From: Neisseria perflava
Lineage (GTDB): Bacteria; Pseudomonadota; Gammaproteobacteria; Burkholderiales; Neisseriaceae
Length of the DNA: 64,000 bases
Direction of reading: 5' to 3'
Assembly (NCBI RefSeq): GCF_019334725.1
Contig: NZ_CP079818.1
Coordinates: forward strand, 1,984,001-2,048,000
The notes below the pieces were generated by a model that searched no databases, had not been told where the DNA came from, and saw only the letters and a program-made list of their open reading frames with translations. Both the position numbers and the translations under genes were made by a program. Positions 9,051 to 17,494 of the stretch are shown one piece after another (position 1 is the stretch's first letter; each line of letters begins with the position of its first letter).

Positions 9051-9085
9051 TTTCAGACGGCCTATTATCTTGGGGCCGTCTGAAA
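9051..9085 (+). terminator. DUS-pair hairpin between macB and the outer-membrane gene
   Basis: Arms 9051-9062 and 9074-9085, loop 11 nt. The next gene starts 23 bp later on the same strand. Confidence 0.5.
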
Positions 9086-9108
9086 TGCTGTTACCCGAAA
9101 GATTTTTT

Positions 9109-10491
9109 ATGAAGACGAAACCTTTTTCCCAAGCAGCCTTATCATTGGCTGTTGCTCTTGCCCTAAGTGCGTGCGCCGCACCCAAAGCCAACCCGAACCT
9201 GACACTGGAAGCAACCGGCCAAGTCATGAGCGCGACCGAAACTGCCGAACGCTACGATGTAAACGGCAACTGGTGGGAAATCTACCAAAGCCCGCAGCTT
9301 AATGCGCTGATGGAGCAGGCGCTGGCCAACAATGTCGATTTGAAACAGGCCGCCATCAGCGTCAACAAAGCTTTGTATCAAGCCAATATTTTGGGTGCGG
9401 ATTTGGTGCCTTCGTTCAGCGGCTCGTTGGGCGCGAACGCTTCTAAAAACCTGAAAACCGGCAGCCACGGCAATACCTTCAGCAGCCAGCTTGGTTTGAG
9501 CTACGAATTGGATTTGTGGCGCAAACTCAGTGCCACTGCCGATGCGCAGGTATGGGAATACCAAGCCACGCATGAAGACATGGCCAACACACGCCTGACT
9601 TTGATTAATAATGTCGCCGATGCGTATTTCAATATCGCCTATCTGAACGAAGCCATCGAGTTGGCAAAAAAATCGCTGAAGCAATATCAGGAAATCAACC
9701 GCATTGCGAATGCCAAGTTCCGCTACGGCCGGGCCGACTCCAGCCAGCCGACCCAAGCCAAACAGTCATTGCTGAGTGCGGAAAACAGCCTGTTGTCTTT
9801 GCAAAACAATTTGGATACGCAAAAACAGGTTTTGCGTAATTTGTTGAATTTAAGGCCGTCTGAAAACATGGCCGCCGATCCGGCACAGTTCCGCCTGTTG
9901 CCGGTCAAAGGCGTGAACTTGGACGTGCCGATTACCGTTTTGGCCAACCGCCCCGACCTGCGCGCCGCCGAATACCGCCTGCAAGCGTCGCAACAATCGG
10001 TCAACGCGCAAAAACGCAGTTGGTATCCGTCGATTACTTTGGGCGCAAGTTTGAGTACGTCTTCCGACAAAGCAAAAAGCACGTTCAATATCCCCATGTT
10101 GGGCGGCTCGGCCACCATCAATCTGCCTTTCCTTAATTGGCAGACCATGAAATGGAAAGACAAAACCGTACAAGCGGAGATGGACAGTGCCAAGCTGAAT
10201 TTTGAAAAAGCCCTGACCACCGCGCTCAACGAGGTCAACACCAACTACCTTGGCTACAAAAACGCGCAGGCCGGCCTTGCCAATCAGGAACAGCGTTATC
10301 AGTTGGACAAGAAAAACAGCCATTACTATCAAGTACGCTACCAACACGGTAAAAACGAACTGAAAGACTGGCTGGAGGCTTTGAATACGGAATACAGCTC
10401 GGCGCAAAACCTGCTAAACCAACGCTATGAGGCTTTAAAATACGAAAATATGGTGTACAAAGCCATGGCAGGACGTTATACGCCGAAATAG
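9109..10491 (+). CDS. TolC/NodT-type outer-membrane efflux lipoprotein
   Basis: Outer-membrane channel of a tripartite efflux system. The 460-residue protein has a lipoprotein signal with lipobox LSAC (Cys22). Two related halves follow, each with long helices and strands; NWWEIYQSPQLNALMEQAL and LANRPDLRAAEYRLQASQ mark the repeated family motifs. It is clearly a different protein from MtrE, the channel usually assumed to serve MacAB in pathogenic Neisseria. Its place right after macB suggests it is the dedicated partner. A DUS at about 9852 is translated as RPSEN. An upstream TTG at 9070 lies before a DUS and is not a plausible start. Confidence 0.9.
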   Translation: MKTKPFSQAALSLAVALALSACAAPKANPNLTLEATGQVMSATETAERYDVNGNWWEIYQSPQLNALMEQALANNVDLKQAAISVNKALYQANILGADLVPSFSGSLGANASKNLKTGSHGNTFSSQLGLSYELDLWRKLSATADAQVWEYQATHEDMANTRLTLINNVADAYFNIAYLNEAIELAKKSLKQYQEINRIANAKFRYGRADSSQPTQAKQSLLSAENSLLSLQNNLDTQKQVLRNLLNLRPSENMAADPAQFRLLPVKGVNLDVPITVLANRPDLRAAEYRLQASQQSVNAQKRSWYPSITLGASLSTSSDKAKSTFNIPMLGGSATINLPFLNWQTMKWKDKTVQAEMDSAKLNFEKALTTALNEVNTNYLGYKNAQAGLANQEQRYQLDKKNSHYYQVRYQHGKNELKDWLEALNTEYSSAQNLLNQRYEALKYENMVYKAMAGRYTPK

Positions 10492-10494
10492 CAT

Positions 10495-10538
10495 TTTCAG
10501 ACGGCCTTTGGTTAATTTCCGTCAAAGGCCGTCTGAAA
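10495..10538 (+). terminator. DUS-pair terminator ending the efflux operon
   Basis: Arms 10495-10510 and 10523-10538 form a 16-bp stem with a 12-nt loop directly after the stop codon. Confidence 0.8.
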
Positions 10539-10602
10539 CCATTCAAGCAACTGAATTTTCATATATAATCGCGCGTTTATTTGATTTTATCCGGACAACA
10601 TT

Positions 10603-11469
10603 ATGGCCTTCGCCTCTCTCTTTACGCTTTTGGACGACATTACCGCCGTTTTGGACGACGTAGCGATGATGACCAAAGTCGCCGCCAAAAAAACTGCCGG
10701 CGTGGTCGGTGACGATTTGGCGCTCAACGCCAATCAGGTAACCGGCGTATCTGCCGAGCGCGAATTGCCGATTATTTGGGCAGTGGCAAAAGGCTCTCTG
10801 GTCAACAAGCTGATTCTGGTGCCGCTTGCACTGTTGCTTTCCGCTTTCCTCCCTGCGCTGATTACGCCCTTGCTGATGATCGGCGGTGCGTATTTGTGTT
10901 TTGAAGGCGTGGAAAAACTGTTGCACAAATTCCTGCACCGCAATGAACACGAAGACGGACATGATGCCGAGCCTGAAGTCACAGATGAAAAAACAAAAGT
11001 TAAAGGTGCGGTCCGCACGGATTTCATCCTCTCCGCCGAAATCATCATTATCGCGCTGGGCGTTGTTGAAAAATATGACCTGATGACGCGTTCTTTGGTG
11101 ATGGCCGCCATCGGTGTCGGCATGACAGTATTGGTCTATGGTTTGGTCGGCATTATCGTCAAACTTGACGACCTCGGTATGATGTTAATGCGCCAAAAAA
11201 GCGCCGCCGTGCAAGGTATCGGACGCGGTTTGATTTCATTTATGCCTTGGTTTATGCGCGGTTTGAGTATTGTCGGCACGCTGGCGATGTTCTTGGTCGG
11301 CGGCGGACTGATCGCCCACAACCTTGGCTTTTTGCACGATTTCCTCCACGCGCAGCATTGGGACAGTGGCATGATGGAACATATCGTCAACTTGGTGGTC
11401 GGAGTAGCCGCCGGTGCATTGGCTTGCGCAATCGTCCTGCCTGCAATGAAATTATTTCAAAAAGACTGA
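10603..11469 (+). CDS. DUF808 family inner-membrane protein (YedI-like)
   Basis: The family is widespread but its function is unknown. This 288-residue protein starts with the conserved SLFTLLDDITAVLDDVAMMTKVAAKKTAGV, including acidic pairs, and then GDDLALNANQV. It contains several predicted membrane segments (about 65-95, 140-160, 165-190, 225-250, 262-282). A charged cytoplasmic-type loop HEDGHDAEPEVTDEKTKVKG lies near 117-136. It is a single gene between two DUS hairpins, with no clear operon partner. Confidence 0.9.
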   Translation: MAFASLFTLLDDITAVLDDVAMMTKVAAKKTAGVVGDDLALNANQVTGVSAERELPIIWAVAKGSLVNKLILVPLALLLSAFLPALITPLLMIGGAYLCFEGVEKLLHKFLHRNEHEDGHDAEPEVTDEKTKVKGAVRTDFILSAEIIIIALGVVEKYDLMTRSLVMAAIGVGMTVLVYGLVGIIVKLDDLGMMLMRQKSAAVQGIGRGLISFMPWFMRGLSIVGTLAMFLVGGGLIAHNLGFLHDFLHAQHWDSGMMEHIVNLVVGVAAGALACAIVLPAMKLFQKD

Positions 11470-11481
11470 TTTTGTTTCCCT

Positions 11482-11506
11482 GCCGTCTGAAAACTTTTCA
11501 GACGGC
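11482..11506 (+). terminator. Short DUS-pair hairpin before lnt
   Basis: Arms 11482-11493 and 11495-11506 form a near loop-less 12-bp inverted repeat after the DUF808 gene. Confidence 0.65.
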
Positions 11507-11524
11507 CTCAATACCATTTAAAGC

Positions 11525-13072
11525 ATGAATATTTTCCGTAAACTCGAACAATATTGGCAACATCCGCTGCTTTACTGGCCGCTGGTCATCTTGATTGCCG
11601 CCGCGACACCGTTCACTTTCGCCCCGTATTATCATTTCTGGCTGATGCCGCTGTTGTTTGGCGCGCTGATACGCCTGATTGAATTGCGTCCGCGCTTTGC
11701 CGCCATGACTGCCTATCTGTTCGGATTAATCGGTTATACGGCGCAATTTTATTGGATACACACTGCCTTGCATGATGTTTCGGGTTTGCCGGATTCATAC
11801 GCCATCCCCCTCACCTTCCTGCTGCCGGCGTTTCTTGCGCTTTATCCGGCCATCTGTTTTTGGGTGTGGAGAAAATGCAACCTGTCGCGCTGGGCCAAAA
11901 CCGGCCTCCTGCTGCCAATTTTGTGGACGCTGGCAGAATTTGCCCGCGAACGTTTCCTGACCGGATTCGGCTGGGGCGCAATCGGCTACTCCCAAATCAT
12001 CAAAGACAGCCCGTTGGCAGGTTTCGCACCTTTGGGCGGCATTCACATGGTTACGCTGGCAACCGCTTTCCTCAGCGCATGGCTGGTGTTGCTGATTGAC
12101 AATCATGGCCGTCTGAAACACCGCCTGCTGCCCTTATTCCTTATCGTTGCACTCTGCTCCGTCGGCTACATTTCCCAACAAACCGAATACACCCGCCCTG
12201 ACGGCAGCACCAGCACCGTCGCCCTGATTCAAGGCAATATCGAGCAAAATCTGAAATGGAAGGAAGAGCAAATCATCCCAACCATTCAGAAATACTACGA
12301 ACAAATCAGCAAAACCAGTGCCAACATCGTCATCCTGCCCGAGACCGCCCTGCCGCTGATGCGCCAAGACCTGCCCGAAGGCATCTTGGAACAATTCGCC
12401 GAGCAAGCGCAAAGCAACGGCAGCGCGTTGGCCATCGGTATAAGCCAATATACGCCCGACGGCAACGGCTACGAAAATGCAGTCATCAATTTGAGCGAAT
12501 ATCACAACAGCACTTCCGATGTTATCCCCTACTACGCCAAGAACCACCTCGTTCCATTTGGCGAATACAAACCCTTACCCGCCATTACTGAGCGTCTCTA
12601 TAAAATGATGGATATGCCTTTGGCCGACTTTCAAAAAGGCGGTGACAACCAAGCGCCTTTGGTGATGAAAGATCAAAAAGTCGCCTTCAATATCTGCTAT
12701 GAAGACGGTTTCGGCGACGAACTCATCGCAACGGCGAAACGCTCTACCCTACTCGCCAACATCAGCAATATGGCGTGGTACGGCAAATCCAATGCCATGT
12801 ATCAGCAGCTTCAACAGTCCCAAGCGCGAGCAATGGAACTGGGCCGCTACATGGTTCGCGCCACCAATACCGGTGCGACCGCCATTATTTCCCCTAAAGG
12901 CACGATTGTTGCCGAAGCCCAACCGGATACAGAAACCGTCCTCGAAGGCCACGTCAAAGGCTATATCGGCGAAACGCCTTATATGAAAGCAGGCGGCTCA
13001 ACATGGCTTATCAGCATTTTGGCCGTTATCGGCGTATTCCTTATCCTGATTGGCCGGAAGAAACCAGAATAA
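11525..13072 (+). CDS. lnt: Apolipoprotein N-acyltransferase
   Basis: Transfers the third acyl chain to the N-terminal cysteine of lipoproteins at the inner membrane. The protein has 515 residues: about six N-terminal membrane helices, then a periplasmic nitrilase domain with the Glu-Lys-Cys triad visible as LPETALP (Glu273), YYAKNHLVPFGEY (Lys339) and FNICYEDGFGDE (Cys391). A last membrane helix (about 490-508) ends in basic residues. A DUS at about 12107 encodes HGRLKHR. Many predicted lipoproteins in this window (NosL, MetQ, the Do protease, the efflux channel) are its likely substrates. Confidence 0.96.
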   Translation: MNIFRKLEQYWQHPLLYWPLVILIAAATPFTFAPYYHFWLMPLLFGALIRLIELRPRFAAMTAYLFGLIGYTAQFYWIHTALHDVSGLPDSYAIPLTFLLPAFLALYPAICFWVWRKCNLSRWAKTGLLLPILWTLAEFARERFLTGFGWGAIGYSQIIKDSPLAGFAPLGGIHMVTLATAFLSAWLVLLIDNHGRLKHRLLPLFLIVALCSVGYISQQTEYTRPDGSTSTVALIQGNIEQNLKWKEEQIIPTIQKYYEQISKTSANIVILPETALPLMRQDLPEGILEQFAEQAQSNGSALAIGISQYTPDGNGYENAVINLSEYHNSTSDVIPYYAKNHLVPFGEYKPLPAITERLYKMMDMPLADFQKGGDNQAPLVMKDQKVAFNICYEDGFGDELIATAKRSTLLANISNMAWYGKSNAMYQQLQQSQARAMELGRYMVRATNTGATAIISPKGTIVAEAQPDTETVLEGHVKGYIGETPYMKAGGSTWLISILAVIGVFLILIGRKKPE

Positions 13073-13080
13073 AAAATTTA

Positions 13081-13106
13081 AGACCTTGTTATACAAGGTC
13101 TTTTTT
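13081..13106 (+). terminator. Rho-independent terminator of lnt (not DUS-based)
   Basis: A perfect 9-bp stem (13081-13089 with 13093-13101) and 3-nt loop followed by six T residues, 8 bp after the lnt stop. Confidence 0.9.
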
Positions 13107-13119
13107 ATTACTAAAACTA

Positions 13120-13148
13120 TTTACATACAGAAATGTTTGTAATATACT
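13120..13148 (+). promoter_or_regulatory. Sigma70-type promoter upstream of rpoH
   Basis: TTTACA at 13120-13125 and TATACT at 13143-13148 are separated by exactly 17 bp, giving a leader of about 195 nt before rpoH. A second extended -10 (TGTTATACT ending at 13288) lies nearer the gene but lacks a good -35. Confidence 0.6.
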
Positions 13149-13350
13149 TAGCCAAAACCTAGCAAATCACTCAAATTTTCTAAGACAATCAACCCTTGAG
13201 ATTCAAGCAGTAAAAACTATTGAATCTATCGTTAATTTACAGAAAAAATCCAACCCATAACAAAACAAACCACAGGCAGTGTTATACTGCTTGTCACACA
13301 ATAAACAAAAAGCCGTTTTCAGACGGCCTAATCAAGGAGAGCATCCTTTT

Positions 13351-14214
13351 ATGAATAAAGCTTTTGCATTACCCGTTATCCACAGCGGCAACGGTAGCCT
13401 CGAGCAATACATTCATACTGTCAACAGCATTCCAATGCTGACCGCCGAAGAAGAAACACAACTAGCGGAACGTCAACAAAAAGGCGATCTCAATGCCGCC
13501 AAACAGCTTATTCTGTCCCATCTTCGCGTCGTCGTATCCATTGCACGCGGTTACGACGGCTACGGCCTCAACCAAGCCGACCTGATTCAAGAAGGCAATA
13601 TCGGCCTGATGAAAGCCGTCAAACGCTACGAACCAAGTCGCGGCGCGCGCCTGTTTTCGTTTGCCGTGCATTGGATTAAAGCCGAAATCCACGAATTCAT
13701 TTTGCGCAACTGGCGTTTGGTCCGCGTTGCCACAACCAAACCGCAGCGCAAACTGTTCTTCAATCTGCGCAGCATGCGTAAAAACCTGAATGCCTTGTCT
13801 CCAAAAGAAGCGCAAGAAATCGCCGACGATTTGGGCGTCAAATTGTCCGAAGTCTTGGAAATGGAACAACGCATGACCGGCCACGACATCGGCATCATGG
13901 CAGAAAACAACGATGACGAGGACAACTTTGCCCCTATCGACTGGTTGGCCGACCACGATGCAGAGCCTAGCCGTCAGTTGTCCAAACAAGCCCACTACGC
14001 CCTACAAACCGAAGGTCTGCAAAACGCCTTGGCGCAACTGGACGACCGCAGCCGCCGTATCGTTGAAAGCCGCTGGTTACAAGACGACGGCGGTTTGACC
14101 CTGCACGAATTGGCTGCCGAATACGGCGTATCTGCCGAACGCATCCGCCAAATCGAAGCCAAAGCCATGCAAAAACTGCGCGGTTTCTTGGCAGAAGAAG
14201 CAGAAGCCGTTTAA
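13351..14214 (+). CDS. rpoH: RNA polymerase heat-shock sigma factor RpoH (sigma32)
   Basis: Directs RNA polymerase to heat-shock promoters. The 287-residue protein has region 2 with LILSHLRVVVSIARGYDGYGLNQADLIQEGNIGLMKAV, the aromatic promoter-melting stretch FSFAVHWIKAEIHEFI, the RpoH box QRKLFFNLR (about 131-139) and region 4 LHELAAEYGVSAERIRQIEAKAM. The ATG at 13351 is chosen because AAGGAGA lies ten bases upstream; the frame is open further upstream but passes through a DUS. The long AT-rich leader leaves room for a temperature-sensing structure, though I could not identify one. Confidence 0.96.
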   Translation: MNKAFALPVIHSGNGSLEQYIHTVNSIPMLTAEEETQLAERQQKGDLNAAKQLILSHLRVVVSIARGYDGYGLNQADLIQEGNIGLMKAVKRYEPSRGARLFSFAVHWIKAEIHEFILRNWRLVRVATTKPQRKLFFNLRSMRKNLNALSPKEAQEIADDLGVKLSEVLEMEQRMTGHDIGIMAENNDDEDNFAPIDWLADHDAEPSRQLSKQAHYALQTEGLQNALAQLDDRSRRIVESRWLQDDGGLTLHELAAEYGVSAERIRQIEAKAMQKLRGFLAEEAEAV

Positions 14215-14227
14215 GCCTTTCTTGATA

Positions 14228-14261
14228 AAAAGGCCGTCTGAATCTTTTCAGACGGCCTTTT
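14228..14261 (+). terminator. DUS-pair terminator of rpoH
   Basis: Arms 14228-14242 and 14247-14261, a 15-bp stem with a 4-nt loop and T run. Confidence 0.85.
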
Positions 14262-14298
14262 CGATGGCAAACCTCATCGTATCTTATCCCCCAACACA

Positions 14299-14327
14299 TT
14301 CATTTTAAAGCCCACTTAAGCTATAAT
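14299..14327 (+). promoter_or_regulatory. Candidate hemA promoter
   Basis: A consensus -10 TATAAT at 14322-14327 lies 36 bp before the hemA start. TTCATT at 14299-14304 is the only -35 candidate at 17-bp spacing. Confidence 0.5.
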
Positions 14328-14362
14328 AGCCACCACACACACTACCCGGTCATACCATAACC

Positions 14363-15616
14363 ATGCAACTTACCGTCGTCGGACTCAACCACCAAACCGC
14401 GCCCTTGAGCATACGCGAAAAACTGGCATTTGCTGCTGCAAATTTGCCGGATGCCGTGTCCAACCTCGCGCGCAGCGAGGCGGCGGAAGAAGCAGTCATT
14501 CTTTCTACCTGCAACCGCACCGAGCTTTACTGCGTCGGCGAATCCGAAAAAATCATCAACTGGTTGGCAAAATATCACAATCTGCCTGTCGAAGAAATCC
14601 GCCCCTACCTCTATACCTTAGATAATAATGAAACCGTCCGCCACGCCTTCCGCGTCGCCTGCGGCTTGGATTCCATGGTCCTGGGCGAACCGCAAATTCT
14701 CGGTCAAATCAAAGATGCCGTCCGCGTTGCGCAAGAACAAGAAAGCATCAATACCCACTTAAACGCCCTGTTTCAAAAAACCTTTGCCGTTGCCAAAGAA
14801 GTGCGTACCGACACTGCTGTCGGTGAAAACTCCGTCTCCATGGCTTCTGCATCGGTCAAAATGGCAGAGCAAATCTTCCCTTCCATTTCCGATCTGAACG
14901 TCCTCTTTATCGGCGCAGGCGAAATGATTGAACTGGTGGCCACTTATTTTGCCGCCAAAAATCCCAAGCTCATTACCGTTGCCAACCGTACACACCAGCG
15001 CGCGCAGGAATTGTGCGACAAACTCGGTGTCAACGCCGAAGCCTGCCTGCTGAATGAATTGCCCGATATTCTTCACGATTACGACGTGGTTGTTTCTTCC
15101 ACCGCCAGTCAACTGCCCCTTGTCGGCAAAGGCATGGTCGAGCGCGCATTGAAAAAACGCCACAACATGCCTGTTTTCCTGCTGGATTTGGCCGTTCCGC
15201 GCGATATCGAAGCCGAAGTCGGCGAATTGGAAGATGCATATCTCTATACCGTAGACGACATGATGGACATCGTCCAAAGCGGTAAAGATGCGCGCAAAAA
15301 AGCAGCGGCGGCGGCTGAAAGCATGGTGGAAGAAAAAGTCAGCGAATTTATCCGCCTGCAGAAAAACCGTCAAAGCGTTCCGCTTATCCGCGCCTTACGC
15401 GACGAAGGCGAACGCGCACGCCGTCAAGTATTGGAAAATGCCATGAAGCAACTGGCAAAAGGCGTATCCGCCGAGGATGTCCTCGAACGCCTCTCCATTC
15501 AGTTGACCAACAAACTGCTCCACTCTCCAACACGCACGCTCAATAAAGCAGGCTCGGACAACAGCGAATTAATCGATGCCGTGGCGCAGATCTACCATTT
15601 GGACCAACACGACTGA
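14363..15616 (+). CDS. hemA: Glutamyl-tRNA reductase
   Basis: Reduces glutamyl-tRNA with NADPH to glutamate-1-semialdehyde, the first committed step of tetrapyrrole synthesis. The 417-residue protein has the substrate-binding start VVGLNHQTAPLSIREK, the nucleophile Cys50 in STCNRTE, DSMVLGEPQILGQIK, an NADP-binding domain around FIGAGEMIELVA (about 182-193) and a C-terminal dimerisation helix. It is a single gene between terminators. hemC, a later step, lies about 7 kb away on the other strand. Confidence 0.97.
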   Translation: MQLTVVGLNHQTAPLSIREKLAFAAANLPDAVSNLARSEAAEEAVILSTCNRTELYCVGESEKIINWLAKYHNLPVEEIRPYLYTLDNNETVRHAFRVACGLDSMVLGEPQILGQIKDAVRVAQEQESINTHLNALFQKTFAVAKEVRTDTAVGENSVSMASASVKMAEQIFPSISDLNVLFIGAGEMIELVATYFAAKNPKLITVANRTHQRAQELCDKLGVNAEACLLNELPDILHDYDVVVSSTASQLPLVGKGMVERALKKRHNMPVFLLDLAVPRDIEAEVGELEDAYLYTVDDMMDIVQSGKDARKKAAAAAESMVEEKVSEFIRLQKNRQSVPLIRALRDEGERARRQVLENAMKQLAKGVSAEDVLERLSIQLTNKLLHSPTRTLNKAGSDNSELIDAVAQIYHLDQHD

Positions 15617-15625
15617 CCACAATTT

Positions 15626-15688
15626 AAAGGCCGTCTGAAAAAAGCGAACCGACCGACAGGTCATATTCCAAAGCTTTCAGACGGCCTT
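15626..15688 (+). terminator. Long-loop DUS pair after hemA
   Basis: Inverted DUS arms at 15626-15640 and 15675-15688 with a loop of 34 nt. The loop is longer than in the other pairs, so the terminator call is weaker. Confidence 0.5.
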
Positions 15689-15861
15689 AAAACAATAAAA
15701 TCCCAATTATCATTTTTTCATTTAAAATGAAATGCTTGAAAAAAAACCGTTAAAGTGTAAAAATCCTACTTTATACATTTAAACAGCATTCAAACAATAA
15801 AACTGCCTGCCGATTCAAACGCATGCCGACAATACGATAGGCACCGGCAAAAGGAACTTTC

Positions 15862-17361
15862 GTGCATATTAAAACAAACACATATCTGGTCCTCGCTGTC
15901 CTCTCAGCTTCCCTTCTTTCAGGTTGCGACAAAGTCAGCACCTTTTTTGGTAAAGACGAAAACAAAGAACTCGTCCAACGCATAGAAACCAATACCGATG
16001 ACGGAAAAGTCGGTATGTTGCTGCCCGACTTCGCCCAACTGGTCCAAAACGAAGGACAAGCAGTCGTCAATATTCAAGCGACACCGGCAAAACGCACTGC
16101 GACACCGGATGACGACCACAGCATGGACCTGAGCCAATTTCCCGACAACGATCCGTTTTACGAGTTCTTCAAACGCCTTGTTCCCAATATGCCCGACATG
16201 CCGCAAGAAGATACCGAAAGCGACGATTTGAATTTCGGTTCCGGCTTCATCATCAGCAAAGACGGATATATCCTGACCAATACCCACGTGGTTGCCGGCA
16301 TGGGCAATATCAAAGTCCTGCTCAACGACAAACGCGAATACACGGCCAAACTGGTCGGCTCAGACGCTCAATCCGACGTTGCCCTCTTAAAAATTGAGCC
16401 GCAAGAAGACTTGCCGGTTGTCAAAATCGGCAATCCGAAAGATTTGAAACCGGGCGAATGGGTAGCTGCCATCGGCGCGCCTTTCGGCTTTGACAACAGT
16501 GTAACCTCCGGCATCGTCTCCGCCAAAGGCCGCAGCCTGCCGAATGAAAACTACACGCCGTTCATCCAAACCGACGTTGCCATCAACCCCGGCAACTCAG
16601 GCGGCCCGCTATTCAACCTCCGCGGCCAAGTAGTCGGCATCAACTCGCAAATTTACAGTCGCAGCGGCGGTTTCATGGGCATTTCGTTTGCTATTCCGAT
16701 TGATGTTGCCATGAATGTGGCCGATCAATTGAAAGCCAACGGCAAAGTCCAACGCGGTCAATTGGGCGTGGTTATCCAAGAAGTTTCTTACGATTTGGCC
16801 AAATCTTTCGGTTTGGACAAAGCAAGCGGCGCGTTGATTGCCAAAATCATGCCGAACAGCGCAGCGCAACAAGCCGGTTTGCAAGTCGGTGATATTGTCC
16901 GCAGCGTAAACGGAGAAGAAGTCCGCGCTTCGAGCGATTTGCCGGTCATGGTCGGCTCGATGATGCCGGGCAAAGAAGTAACTTTGAGCATTTGGCGCAG
17001 CGGCAAACAAACCGATGTCAAAGTCAAACTTGGCAGCGCAGCCGAACAAACGGAAACTTCTGCAAAAGAAGCCGAACACCCGCAACACGAAAGCGGCCAT
17101 GACGGATTCACCGTTGAAAATACAGGCGTTACCCTGCAGGTTGAAAACGCAGACGGTAAACAACGCTTAATCGTTCTGCGCGTTAGCGGTGCGGCCGAAC
17201 GTGCCGGCCTCAAACGCGGCGACGAAATCATTGCCGTCAGCCAAATCAGCGTCAATGACGAATCCACTTTCCGTAGCGCATTGGAAAGCTCAGGCAAAAA
17301 CGTACCGCTTTTGGTACAACGCGAAGGCAATACTTTGTTCCTCGCGTTAAATCTGCAGTAG
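15862..17361 (+). CDS. Do-type periplasmic serine protease with two PDZ domains, lipidated
   Basis: DegP/MucD-like protease and chaperone for misfolded envelope proteins. It has 499 residues with signal peptide and lipobox LLSGC (Cys22). The trypsin-like domain has His142 in NTHVVAG, Asp172 in SDVALLKI and Ser246 in GNSGGPL. Two PDZ domains follow (about 295-380 and 420-495). A GTG start is chosen because AAAGGAAC lies just upstream and the signal peptide begins there. Lipidation should tether it to a membrane, unlike soluble E. coli DegP. It is a single gene. Confidence 0.93.
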   Translation: MHIKTNTYLVLAVLSASLLSGCDKVSTFFGKDENKELVQRIETNTDDGKVGMLLPDFAQLVQNEGQAVVNIQATPAKRTATPDDDHSMDLSQFPDNDPFYEFFKRLVPNMPDMPQEDTESDDLNFGSGFIISKDGYILTNTHVVAGMGNIKVLLNDKREYTAKLVGSDAQSDVALLKIEPQEDLPVVKIGNPKDLKPGEWVAAIGAPFGFDNSVTSGIVSAKGRSLPNENYTPFIQTDVAINPGNSGGPLFNLRGQVVGINSQIYSRSGGFMGISFAIPIDVAMNVADQLKANGKVQRGQLGVVIQEVSYDLAKSFGLDKASGALIAKIMPNSAAQQAGLQVGDIVRSVNGEEVRASSDLPVMVGSMMPGKEVTLSIWRSGKQTDVKVKLGSAAEQTETSAKEAEHPQHESGHDGFTVENTGVTLQVENADGKQRLIVLRVSGAAERAGLKRGDEIIAVSQISVNDESTFRSALESSGKNVPLLVQREGNTLFLALNLQ

Positions 17362-17399
17362 TCCGATTTTTCAGACGGCATGATGATGTGTTAGATGAT

Positions 17400-17433
17400 A
17401 AAATACCCATCTGTCAGAGGCGGTGGGTATTTT
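17400..17433 (+). terminator. Terminator-like hairpin after the Do protease gene
   Basis: A perfect 10-bp inverted repeat (17400-17409 with 17424-17433) with a 14-nt loop, ending in T residues. A DUS of the AT dialect precedes it at 17370-17381. Confidence 0.65.
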
Positions 17434-17494
17434 GTTATCCGTCTTCCAACTTAGGCCGTCTGAAAATATTTCACCGCTTATATACAATATAATT

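Noticed and set aside
17423..17494. An upstream extension of the antiporter gene
   Set aside because: It would run through the preceding hairpin and a DUS and would add no membrane or signal features.
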